Positions 48,401-56,665 of a stretch of 64,000 nucleotides of DNA are shown one piece after another. The stretch is taken from contig JACVTC010000002.1 of assembly GCA_016946835.1 (NCBI GenBank), positions 2,210,001-2,274,000 of the forward strand, read 5' to 3'. Positions within the stretch are counted from its first letter, which is position 1. Every line of letters begins with the position of its first letter. The notes beneath the pieces were generated by a model. That model did not search any database, was not told where the DNA came from, and saw only the letters and a program-made list of their open reading frames with translations. A program made the translations under genes and the position numbers. The DNA comes from Neocallimastix lanati (nom. inval.). Lineage: Eukaryota; Neocallimastigomycota; Neocallimastigomycetes; Neocallimastigales; Neocallimastigaceae.

Positions 48401-49503
48401 GCATTAAATTCATAATTATTAATTTTTACTGGTAATTGAACAATAATTCCTTCCGAGTATTCTTCATCTTGTGTTGCTAGTTGGATTCTTCCACGACTTT
48501 TTCCAACTGTTTCATATTCACCAGGTAATTTATCAAAATACTGCTTAGTAACGATGCTTAGGTTACTACAAGAATCAATTAAAAGTTTTCCTAGTACTCC
48601 GTCAACACTTGCATCAACCATTGCTAAGTCTTCTTCGGCTACTTCATTACTTTTACTTATGTAGCTATGATCATAGTTATTCACTAATAAAGTTCGTGCT
48701 ATTACATTGTCTACAGTTCCAATTATTTTAGATTTTTCTAACTTTAAACCTTGAGTTAATTGTGAACGAATTTTCGGACATGCATTCAAGAGTTGACCTA
48801 TCGTAATACTGGATTTAAGATTATTTAAATCATCCATAATATTGTAAGGTTCTTTATTATTCATCATTTTGATATTCCTTTTTACTAACTGAGTATTTTC
48901 ATTATTAGTTTCTTTAGTTTTTGTTGAAATTAATTTTTCCAAAGTATTAGTTTTATTTTGTTGATTATCTTTATTCATTTCTATATCTTCTATTTCATTA
49001 TCGATTACAAGTATATCTTCAGATTCAACTTTTTTCTTTCCTTTTGATGAATAATTGTTGTTTTCTTCTTTACTTTCTCTTACTCTTGTTATATTTCTTA
49101 ATTCCTTTTCTTTTTGTTTTTCTTTGTTAATATTTGGTTGAGTTAAAATTGAAGGAAGTATTTGATTTTTATAAACTTTATTTGGTTTATTATGTAGCTC
49201 ATTTTCTTTCTTCTTTCTTAAAGCAGGAGTTGCGAAAGGACGTGGATTATCTTTTAAACTTTTATGTACTTTCTTGGAATTATTTTCTTCCTTTTCGCTG
49301 TTATTATCATTCATTTTTCTTTTTATAGCATTTATAATGATATTATCCTCACTTTCAGTTGTGTCACTAAAATCAGATTCTTCAGATTCTTTATTAAAGG
49401 AATTATTATCAATTGGGGTATTCTTGGTAAAAGTATTATTTTGTAAATTATTTAATGAAGCTATTGTTTTGTCATTGGGAGTGCTTCTGCTCCCATTTAG
49501 AAG
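45499..49503 (-). CDS. pol: E2 Pol (protease, reverse transcriptase, RNase H, integrase), -1 frame relative to Gag
   Basis: 1334 residues from the slip codon at 49503; the first internal Met (MNDNNSEKEE) is at 49314, but the frame is open through to gag. Protease LLIDSCSNLSIV (about 48566-48590); RT DYRKVNDMTEKDSYSVP, FTTLDLFSGFHQI, MPFGLTGAPSTFQ and VFIDDVLIYS (about 47515); RNase H RTDASYNGIGGVLLQ, TDLEGTAL and YTDHKPL, then LADALSRM; integrase zinc finger (HNIGHEGYYKT...CEKCQ) and D-D-E in LGLDIIGP, TTDNGVQFT and NGLTENRN; a GPF-type tail (LEPYYNGPFKI). All catalytic motifs of RT, RNase H and integrase are intact. Like E1, the protease motif is DSC in place of D(S/T)G. It provides all functions for copying the element through RNA and inserting it. 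Confidence 0.93.
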   Translation of the reverse strand, partial: LLNGSRSTPNDKTIASLNNLQNNTFTKNTPIDNNSFNKESEESDFSDTTESEDNIIINAIKRKMNDNNSEKEENNSKKVHKSLKDNPRPFATPALRKKKENELHNKPNKVYKNQILPSILTQPNINKEKQKEKELRNITRVRESKEENNNYSSKGKKKVESEDILVIDNEIEDIEMNKDNQQNKTNTLEKLISTKTKETNNENTQLVKRNIKMMNNKEPYNIMDDLNNLKSSITIGQLLNACPKIRSQLTQGLKLEKSKIIGTVDNVIARTLLVNNYDHSYISKSNEVAEEDLAMVDASVDGVLGKLLIDSCSNLSIVTKQYFDKLPGEYETVGKSRGRIQLATQDEEYSEGIIVQLPVKINNYEFNADFRIIEKEDSFYDMLINFKTQIDHCLFIHPTLNSLCKLLSESEYEEIAKINNQYYDEESIICTIRKVKETNNEKEIIKELTPMEFIESDEFLSTLNKDYKEQIIKILKEMIDIVATSTEELTPSKLSPHKIRLKANAKPVKLRSYRLTKLKSDILKEELTKLIKKGLIEPSCSEWSSPVVLILKHNGKWRLCIDYRKVNDMTEKDSYSVPYIDEIFDSLGGSKIFTTLDLFSGFHQILMDEESVEVTTFTTKFGNYQFKVMPFGLTGAPSTFQREMNKILFPFIGEFVYVFIDDVLIYSKSIEEHLIHIKQVLEVFKENKLKINIEKCHFLQTEVDVLGHKLTTKGLSPMESKITAIKKWEAPSSIHELRSFLGAIGYYRDFIPKYAQITSPLCKLLKKNTKYEWNKEQQESFELLKEKLINAPILKFPSFDKPFIIRTDASYNGIGGVLLQKEEETGKEHPIHFISRSLKKTEKNYGITDLEGTALFYCMTKFKSYIEGNPLPTTIYTDHKPLVGLFKNKEPLNARQTRWCLTASMLGINIKYESGKKNVLADALSRMKSKEERKILLTKITNGNNEELLSKVIKEFINEKFTVIDGEDYFIDNGNYRKLITDENERFKLILEAHNIGHEGYYKTYQRLKKNFYWNHMIKDIKRIVSNCEKCQLNRPQPYPEPTENHPTKVEGPFVHLGLDIIGPLPKTRNNNQYIIVTVDYFTKWVEAEPTENITSSDIIKFLINVFARHGVPQVITTDNGVQFTSDMTKIFLDLYDVYVKFIATYHPESNGLTENRNKEIGKLLRLLGRKNQDWDEVLPSALWALRTTKNTATGHSSFELVYGREDQQPYDIAIRTIENAGKSYDEILMEKFVRHYQWTREACENVKNANKYWATRREEQISMKKGKELKAGDLVLVRNFSRTKLEPYYNGPFKILKIQFNTATLIDQKTGKQLDRNVHFKNLVKFNSAYREA

Positions 49504-49509
49504 TTTAAA
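49476..49509 (-). promoter_or_regulatory. E2 programmed -1 frameshift signal (TTTAAAC plus stem-loop)
   Basis: The gag frame reads TC-T-TTA-AAC-TTC-TAA, heptamer TTTAAAC at 49509-49503. A stem-loop follows seven bases later, with TGGGAG (49495-49490) pairing to CTCCCA (49481-49476) around CAGAAGCA. Position, spacing and loop core AGAAGC match E1 although the flanking bases have changed. Confidence 0.85.
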
Positions 49510-50402
49510 GACTTTTTGGAATATATTTCTTTTTTATTTTTTTCCATAATCTTATTTAATTGAGGGCAATAGTATGAGTAATGACCTTCTTCCTTACAGA
49601 AGAAGCAAGTTTTAACAGATAAATTTCTCATTTTCTGGGTTGATTCTTCTATAATATCTTGAGGTTTCAGTTTATTATTTGTTTGACTTGTTTGGAAAGT
49701 TTCGTTTCTTCTTTTAGGATAAAGTCTTGAAGTAGTACTGTTTTGATTATTTTGATTATGCTGGGAATTATTAACATTATAGGTATTAATATTATTGTTC
49801 CTTACAGAAAGTCTATCTACTTTCTCGGCAATTTTGAAAGCTTTCTCCATACTTATATCATCTTTAAGGGATAATTTCTTCCAGGCTTCATAATTATTTT
49901 GAATAGAGTCAATATAATCTAGTACACCAATGCGCTTTCTTCTCTTTTTATCAAGTTTAGTGTACAAAGTTCTATATCTTACATTAAAGTCTTTAATCTT
50001 TTCGTTTCTTTTAATTCGCATTGCACGAAGTTCTTTAAGAAGTAAATTTTGGTCTTCTTTAATACCGTAAAAATTTTCAAGACTTGAAATAATTTTTTCA
50101 AGAGAAGGAAATTTATCATCATCAACATTTTCTTCTTCATCATCTTCTTCTTCATCTGATGAATCATCACTTTCATCATCACTATCTTCTCCCAAATCTT
50201 CAATAACGCGTTGTACTTCACCAGAGCTGGTAAGTAAACAAGCATTAAATATTGTTTCCGGATCTGTGATACCTTGTATCTTGATCCAAAGTTTTAATTC
50301 AGTAGCCCAGGACTTTATATCTAAATTGTCCTTGCTAAGCTTCACTATGTCTCGTAATTCTTTCTTTAATTCTTTAAAACTTAAAGTACTTTTAGTAGAC
50401 AT
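49497..50402 (-). CDS. gag: E2 Gag with zinc knuckle
   Basis: 301 residues (MSTKSTLSFKELKKELRD...). Same plan as E1 Gag: LDIKSWATELKLWIKIQ, an acidic tract of Asp/Glu/Ser, NFYGIKEDQNLLLKELRAM, KIKDFNVRYRTLYTKL, and a CCHC knuckle CFFCKEEGHYSYYC near the end. An ATG at 50402 opens the frame. The last codons overlap the frameshift signal. Confidence 0.9.
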   Translation of the reverse strand: MSTKSTLSFKELKKELRDIVKLSKDNLDIKSWATELKLWIKIQGITDPETIFNACLLTSSGEVQRVIEDLGEDSDDESDDSSDEEEDDEEENVDDDKFPSLEKIISSLENFYGIKEDQNLLLKELRAMRIKRNEKIKDFNVRYRTLYTKLDKKRRKRIGVLDYIDSIQNNYEAWKKLSLKDDISMEKAFKIAEKVDRLSVRNNNINTYNVNNSQHNQNNQNSTTSRLYPKRRNETFQTSQTNNKLKPQDIIEESTQKMRNLSVKTCFFCKEEGHYSYYCPQLNKIMEKNKKEIYSKKSLNF

Positions 50403-50579
50403 TTCGTTTTTAGTTAATAATTTTTTTATTGTAAATTAACGAGGTTATTAAATACGAATAAATTTGAAAGTCCAACTTTAAAAATATAATTTAACAAGTA
50501 ATTTAATATCGAATCAAATTTTAAAACAATATATCTTAGTAATTTTTGAAAATAATAATTTTATTTGCTTTCTTTAGTA

Positions 50580-50775
50580 AGTATAAGCTCGAAATCCTTA
50601 TCGACAACTTAGTAGAAATTATAAAGCACGAGGTTCTTTTCGACTACTTTTTTAAGAATAATTTTAAGTTCGAAATCTTTATCGACAACTTAATAGAATA
50701 ATTTTAAGTTCGAAATCTTTATCGACAACTTAATAGAATATTTTTCAAGCTCGAAATCTTTATCGACCACTTGAA
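50580..50775 (-). repeat. Four-copy repeat in the E2 leader
   Basis: TCGAAATC(C/T)TTATCGAC followed by (A/C)ACTT occurs four times, starting near 50588, 50669, 50709 and 50751, with partial degenerate pieces between. It lies between the gag start and the conserved leader block. Confidence 0.8.
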
Positions 50776-50941
50776 TTTTGTAATTTAGTATATTTGTAGT
50801 AATAAATTTAGAAGCAAAGTTTTATTTATTATTTTCACCTTTCAAAAATTTTTCTTTTTAAACGATAAATATTGTATTGTTATAGCTAATAAAATTATTA
50901 ATTAATTATAATTATTAAATACAAAAAAATAATCTTTATTG

Positions 50942-51103
50942 TCGTACAATCTGATAGTACACACTGTCTGACGTGCAGCTTACCTAATGGTGTCATGCCA
51001 CGCGTGTGCCACGATTACTATATTCAATATAAAATATAGCAGTTCAGAGCCCACTAGCCCAATTACTATGTAGGATAAACTTAATCCGATAATCTATGTA
51101 CGG
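50942..51103 (-). ncRNA. Conserved leader block of E2 (same as in E1)
   Basis: Nearly identical to 43477-43640. A short deletion after AGCTTACCT and a few substitutions distinguish the copies. Conservation exceeds that of the adjacent protein-coding DNA. Confidence 0.5.
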
Positions 51104-51344
51104 AATAAAAAAATTTTAAAAGTATTCAATAATATTTTTATTAACTAATAAAAATTAACTAAAAACACAATATTTTCAAAGTAAATTAAGATTCTATTAC
51201 AGGAATTATATAACAAATAAAGTACCAGTAATAAAAAAAAATAAAAAAAATTTAAATGGCGAAGTTAGCCAAAGTCTGATACTTTATATAATAAAGTGCC
51301 TTATAACTAGCACAAAGAAAAGTAAAAAAAATTATATAAAAAAA

Positions 51345-51565
51345 ACAATCTTACGCCTTCGGTGACGTAAGCTCCTTATTCGCCAGTGCTTGGAAAGTAC
51401 CCGCACCTTCGTGTGTTGAAACGTTGAAGGTTGAACTATTATTACCGGGTCGGTAACCAAATACCTTCGTCTACTTTCCAATTAATCTCCAAATTAACTA
51501 CTATTCAATAACCTACTATGAATAGAGTTAATTTGTTGCTATCTGAGAATACACTGTGTATGAGC
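51345..51565 (-). ncRNA. Second structured-looking leader segment, E2 only
   Basis: A G+C-rich island in AT DNA with several short self-complementary runs, including CTTACG and CGTAAG around CCTTCGGTGA (51351-51372, with a TTCG core) and ACCGGGTCGGT. No open frame. It may be RNA structure for packaging or translation; unproven. Confidence 0.35.
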
Positions 51566-51769
51566 TCTATCCGCTCCTTGTTATAATTTTACAAAATTTG
51601 TTTTTTTAGAATCTTAATTTTACTTATTTAAAAAAAATTTTTTTTATATATATATATCAAACAAGCGCCATGGGTTAATCAAAGGATTAACGACTTACTT
51701 GTTTATCAATATAAAATAAAAAAAAAATTAAAAAAAAATCTATGTTATTTACTATTATTTCTATTTAAT

Positions 51770-51787
51770 TCCCCGATATCTCCACCA
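51770..51787 (-). promoter_or_regulatory. E2 primer-binding site
   Basis: The minus strand reads TGGTGGAGATATCGGGGA six bases inside the 5' LTR. The plus strand TCCCCGATATCTCCACCA is what the last 18 bases of a mature tRNA with CCA would look like. The tRNA identity cannot be set from this window. Confidence 0.75.
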
Positions 51788-51793
51788 TATAAA

Positions 51794-52117
51794 TGTTAAG
51801 GTTTTAGAGAATTAAATAAAATAAAGTAAGGAAACACAAATTTTATTTATTTATTTATTATTTTTATTTATAAATTTATTTGATTTTATTTTATTTTATT
51901 TTATTTTATTTGATGATATTTAAAAATTAGTAGCAAAATTTACAACTATTTATACTTTTTTTTTCAAGGCATAAAAGTTGTTCTTGCCACTAAATTACAT
52001 TTTATTATTATTTTTCTTTTTATATATAAAAACTATTAAATTTAAATTGATTTTTATAATCAATTATATAAAATTTAATTATAACAATATAAATAAAATA
52101 CATTTATAATATTAATA

Positions 52118-52170
<53 letters not shown>

Positions 52171-52657
52171 CTATCTAAAATATTACTAATAAGAATTTAT
52201 TTAATTGGCTAAAATTTTTATTACAATCTGTTAAAATATTCAAATAAAAATAAAAATACTATTCTAATATAAAGGTTTTTAATAAAATAAAATATTTTTC
52301 AATATAAAATAAAACATTTCGATATAAAATTTTATAATAAAAGTTAAAATATAATATATAAATTTTTAATTATCAATATATAAAAATATTATTAATACAA
52401 ATTTTCATTATTAATATAAAAATAAAAAAATAAGATTTATTATTAATATTGTTAATATAAGTTTTAAATATATAAAAATATTACTATTAATATAAGATTT
52501 AATATAAAAATTATAAAGTTTAATATAATTTTTGATCTAATTTTTAATCTTTGAATTTAAAAATTTATTAAAGTACAAAAATAATAATGTACACATAATG
52601 TATTAGAAATAAATCGTAGATTTAATTAAGAATGCATTATTTAGTACATTCTTATCA
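51794..52657 (-). repeat. E2 5' LTR
   Basis: 864 bp, matching 44618-45480 except for one extra T in the homopolymer. Confidence 0.92.
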
Positions 52658-52661
52658 TATC

Positions 52662-52750
52662 GTTATAACTTGGCTGAAGTTACTCAATGGTACCTACCTT
52701 GAGTTACCATAGTGGATGTCATAAGTTCGAATTTTACCTTTTACCTTTTT
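52662..52750 (+). other. tRNA-like segment with box A/B-like motifs
   Basis: Directly after the outer TATC of E2. TGGCTGAAGTTA (52671-52682) fits the first eight positions of a Pol III box A, GTTCGAATT (52725-52733) resembles box B, and TTTTT follows at 52746-52750. Internal hairpins form (ATGGTA with TACCAT). No matching acceptor stem is found, so it is not a normal tRNA gene. It may be a degenerate tRNA (Leu/Ser-like size), a tRNA-derived SINE or chance. Confidence 0.35.
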
Positions 52751-53392
52751 GATAAAATAATTTAATTAATTATTAGTTAATTCATTCATTTAATTATATT
52801 TATTTAAAATATTAATAATCATTCATTTAATTAAATTTATTTAATTATTTAATATTTATACATTTATAATCAATCAATCATGTAATAGAATAATTTTATC
52901 TTTGAATATAAATATCATGTATTATTATTTTATTTTGACTCTTCGAGTCAATATTGTTTAACGTAAATAATAAATAAATAAAATATAATATAAAACCATA
53001 AAATATATAATTTTATTATTTTTTTAATTTATTTATTTACTTCATCTACAACGACCTAGTGAGCAACATCACTAAATCGTTACAATATTGACTCCCGTTG
53101 AAATAACACTCACTACCTTGTTGTAGATGAGTCATCCATCCATTCACCCTTCAACGTAATCATTTACTAACATTATTATTTTTATATTCAAAGCATATTT
53201 ATAAATTTAGATTAACTAAGCCTAACTTGATGGGTCTACCTTTTCCGAATTATCTCTATTGCTATATTTTGGTTTCTACCTTCTAAATTTGGCTTCTACC
53301 TCATAACCTTGTTTTCTACTATTGAATTGAAAATCTCTCACTAAAGGAATTTACTACTCCAAAACGGTTACTCATCCATCAAGCTTTTGAAA
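52751..53392. other. Unassigned segment inside the broken MULE locus, with nested inverted repeats
   Basis: GAGTCAATATTGT at 52945-52957 is exactly inverted at 53082-53094, and TCATCTACAAC at 53042-53052 is exactly inverted at 53120-53130. A short palindrome GACTC-TTC-GAGTC lies at 52937-52949. There is no coding frame. It resembles a small foldback element inserted in the transposase gene. From 53225 to 53345 TTCTAC-type motifs recur. Confidence 0.45.
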
Positions 53393-53803
53393 TCACGTGG
53401 TCATATTTATATTTCTTATTATTTGGGATCTAATTGTACTATATTCGGGACATATAAGTCCCATTTCTTGAGAAACGGCATTAAATATATGTTTAGGTTT
53501 TATATCCATAGGAATTGAATTTTTCTTAATTTCTTCCTTAATTTTATGCTTTGCTAATGATATAGACACATCAATTTCTTTTTTGAGATGGTTATGTAAA
53601 CTTTCATATTTTAAAACCTCCTTTTTATCATTTAAAATAATTAAAGATTTACATTTATTTAAAGTCTTATATTCAGTGCATCTATAAATTTTTGATTTAT
53701 CTTTCCTTTGAAATGAAAAATTAAATTTGTGTTTTTTATTAATAATAATTTGTTCATTTCCTCGATTTGTTTCACTTATTTCAATTTCTATATTGTCTTC
53801 CAT
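53393..53803 (-). pseudogene. FLYWCH-like zinc-binding N-terminus of MULE transposase (copy C)
   Basis: A 136-residue open frame with ATG at 53803. After an acidic start, KHKFNFSFQRKDKSKIYRC, then KCKSLIILNDKKEVL and ESLHNHLKKE give a C...C...H-x-H pattern like FLYWCH domains, the usual DNA-binding N-terminus of MULE transposases. DVSISLAKHKIKEEI and YSTIRSQIIRNIN follow. Copy A (7355-8378) shows that the catalytic domain should follow some 150 bases after RNIN. Here the homology stops at RNIN, and the catalytic part of the locus is about 16 kb away at 36645-37598 on the same strand. The short open frame may still be transcribed as a stand-alone FLYWCH protein, but that is speculation. Confidence 0.7.
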
Positions 53804-54300
53804 TAATAATTAAAATTTTTCAATAAAATATTTTAATAAATATACTTTTAAATACTTTGAAACTTTTTTTTTTTTTTTTTAATATTTAAAATAATAAACC
53901 TTTTTTTAATTAATTATATAATTATTTAAATAATTATTTAATTATTAATTATTTATTATTTCTTTATTTACTATTTTATTTATTTATTTTTATTTTTATT
54001 TTTTATTTTTTTGTTTTATTTTATTTTTTTTATTTTTTAATGCTTAAAAAATAAATTTTTATTTATTTTTATTTTATTTTTTAATGTTTAAAAAAGAAGT
54101 TTTCTTATTTCTTATTTTTCTTTTTTTTTTTTATTTTTTGATGCTTAAAAAATAAAATGTTTATTTATTTTTATTTTATTTTTCAATGTTTAAAAAAAAA
54201 GTTTTCTTATTTCTTATTTTTATTTTATTTTTTAAGCATTAAAAAATAAAATGTTTATTTATTTTTATTTTATTTTTCAATGTTAAATAGAAATACCTAA
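53804..54300. other. AT-rich spacer with short repeated units
   Basis: TTTTTAATG(C/T)TTAAAAAATAAA-type blocks of about 60 bases recur between 54010 and 54285. No gene seen. Confidence 0.55.
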
Positions 54301-54311
54301 CCTAATTATTA

Positions 54312-55440
54312 TTTATTGAAGTGTTGTATTTCGCCAAAAGTTGAATTTCGTCCAGTTAAATTTCGCCAAATTCTTGGTGGCTTATAAATTTTCGTCATAA
54401 AATATCACCACATTTATTATTCACGCCATATTGTGAATATATGGCTTTTTAAAAATTGTAGAAAAAAGCCACAAAATTATGATACAATTAGATATACGCC
54501 CCACGTAAGATTACGTGTTTGAAAATTTTTGAAAATTGTAATTTTATTTATTTAATTAATTAATTATTATTCATTAAATTTTTAATAAAATTAAGTGGCT
54601 TAAAATTAAAATATTTAAGCCATACAACAAAATACAAATTTTTGTAATAAAAATTTTCGAAATGCACACTCCCCTAATATTTTTAATAAGTTATTACATT
54701 CACTTATGAGAATGTAGTGTATATCACAATGTGGCTTATGTACATTTAAAATAAAGCCATACATTTTAAGATATTCTATACAATCATAAGTAAATATATA
54801 TATAATTTTTATTTCAAAAATAATAATATTATATTTTTTCTATTAAATATTATTAAATAACTATTTCAAAAGAAACAATAATATATTCTTTTAAAAAGAA
54901 CTATAAAAAATTATTTTTACAATTTAATATTAATAAATTATATATAAAAAATAAATATTTAATATTTATTTAGTTATTTATTTAATTATTTAATTATTTA
55001 TTATTTATTTATTAAAAAGAAAACCAAATACATTAATGTGCTACCTTAAGAAATGCACGATTGGAAAATGCACAGTCCCACTTATTAAACATTTATTTAC
55101 AATCCTAACCACCGTTCATATCGCAATGTGGTTTATAAATATTTTAAAATAAAGCCATACATTTTTAAGTATTTCTATACAACTATAAATAAATATATAA
55201 ATAATTATTATTTCAAAAGAAATAATAACATATTCTATTATAAAATAATTATAAGAAAAAATTTTTTTAAAAAATTATTTTTTCAATTAAATATCAATAA
55301 ATTATATATATATATAAAAAAAAGAATATTTATTATTTATTTAATTATTATTTATTTAATTATTAAAAAAAATAAGCCATATATGAAATATGCCACATTT
55401 TGAAATGCACAGTTACGAAATTGTAGATCTACAAATTTGG
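54312..55440. repeat. Second cluster of the dispersed CATTTCG / GTGGCTTA motif family
   Basis: GTGTTGTATTTCGCC (54321), GTTGAATTTCGTCC (54340), GGTGGCTTATAAATTTTCG (54376), a 58-base segment 54618-54675 that is a close inverted copy of 34270-34328, AATGTGGCTTATG (54729), and AAATGCACAGT (55067 and 55417). Two diverged ~190-base direct repeats start near AATGTGG(C/T)TTAT at 54729 and 55121, each continuing AAAATAAAGCCATACATTTT. Confidence 0.65.
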
Positions 55441-56138
55441 ACAAATATTTTTTTTTATTGTGTTTTTTAAATGATACTTAATAAATTAATAATTAAATAA
55501 AAATAAAGTCCACAATTATTTCGGTTATAAAAAAAAAAAGAAAATTAATAAAAATAAAGTTCACAATTATTTCGGTTATTAAAAAAATAAAATAAAATAA
55601 GCTATAATATATATATATATTTATTATTAATTTATTTTTTAATATAAATATTTTTCAGAAAGTTCTTAAAAAATAAAATAGAAAAAAAAAAAAAAAAAAA
55701 GGGGATTAGAATTCCTAGAATGTAACCAAAAACTTAAACAATTGTATTTTTAACTTTAATGTCTAAACAATGAAAAAAAAATATATCTAAATATATCTTT
55801 TTTTTTAAAAAAAATAAATTAAATTAAATTAAAAAATGAATAAAATTTTGTTCTTTTTCTAAACTAATTAATAAATTAATTTAAAAAAAAATTTTATTTA
55901 ATAAAAAATTTTTTATTAAAAAAATTATGTATTACAATAATTATTAAATCATTATTAATAAATTAATATATTAATTTTATTTAATTTTACATAATTTTTA
56001 TTTAAAAAAAAAAATGTTCATACAAAAATATTAAAAAATAATGAATTACATTATATCATAATTTATTGTAATATATATACTAAAATATAATAAATTTTAC
56101 TAAAAAATTTTTTTTGAGAAAGTCTGGACTCTGAAACA
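55441..56138. other. AT-rich spacer
   Basis: A ~50-base direct repeat (AAAATAAAGT(C/T)CACAATTA then TTTCGGTTAT) occurs near 55500 and 55550. Otherwise no feature. Confidence 0.55.
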
Positions 56139-56246
56139 ATGAAGGATAGAAAAAATCTAGAAAAAAATCTAGACGAACTTAACCACATGGAGTATCTTCA
56201 AATCTTCAATAAATACAAAGAGTTTTACACTAACTTTGGTGTATGA
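56139..56246 (+). CDS. Small open frame of unknown nature (35 aa)
   Basis: ATG at 56139 followed by 34 codons of balanced, hydrophilic composition (ELNHMEYLQIFNKYKEFYTN), then TGA. It stands out from the AT-only surroundings, as does the DNA after it to about 56290. It may be the 5' end of a broken gene or of the Copia remnant that follows. Not recognised. Confidence 0.25.
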   Translation: MKDRKNLEKNLDELNHMEYLQIFNKYKEFYTNFGV

Positions 56247-56329
56247 CTAACCGCTTGTGCCCCATCCATTTTCAGGGGTAGTTTATTATTAACAGTATAT
56301 AATTATCCATGCTTAATAAACCATAAAAA

Positions 56330-56665
56330 TTTTTAGATCAAAACTAATCGAAATGAATTATTTAACTTATATAATAATAGAACATTAACTTCTTATAAGT
56401 AAACCTACAATTTTTAATAAATGGATATTTATCATATAAAAAAAAAGACAGTAACAATAACATTAAAATATATAAAGCAAGATTAATTGCTTTAGATTTT
56501 AGATATTAAAGATATATTAACCATGAACTAATCTATTTCCTTATTATAATCATTGACATCATATATTTAATTATTTCTTTATCATCAATATTTAAACTGG
56601 AATGGTATTAAAATAGCTTATTTAAAAGCTAATTTTGTCCAATGAGTTATAATTCTTTAATCAAG
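56330..56665 (+). pseudogene. Ty1/Copia RT remnant 4
   Basis: Readable pieces across stops: IDIYHIKKK-like start, NNIKIYKARLIALDFRY (Copia RT KARLVALGF block, about 56458-56505), a stretch matching the YSPTI region, and IKIAYLKANF (about 56607-56640, the DIKTAYLN block). Nothing of the active site remains. Confidence 0.6.

Larger units (their letters stand above)
44618..52657 (-). mobile_element. Ty3/Gypsy LTR retrotransposon E2 (complete)
   Basis: Bounded by LTRs of 863 and 864 bp (44618-45480 and 51794-52657); the only difference noticed is one base in a long T-run. Flanked by TATC at 44614-44617 and 52658-52661. LTR ends are TG...CA in element orientation (TGATAAG to CTTAACA). Internal order: primer-binding site, long structured leader, gag, pol, polypurine tract. 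The proteins are clearly homologous to E1 but diverged, whereas the LTRs show no similarity. Confidence 0.93.

Noticed and set aside
38410-52657. A single large tandem Gypsy element with three LTRs
   Set aside because: The two internal regions have different LTRs, and each pair of LTRs flanks its own gag-pol; two separate elements explain the layout.
52662-52750. Functional tRNA gene
   Set aside because: Box A and B resemblance is partial and no acceptor stem pairs; kept only as a tRNA-like segment.
55128-55403. 91-codon plus-strand frame rich in Tyr/Ile/Lys/Asn
   Set aside because: Composition equals random AT-rich DNA, and the frame overlaps the dispersed repeat family.
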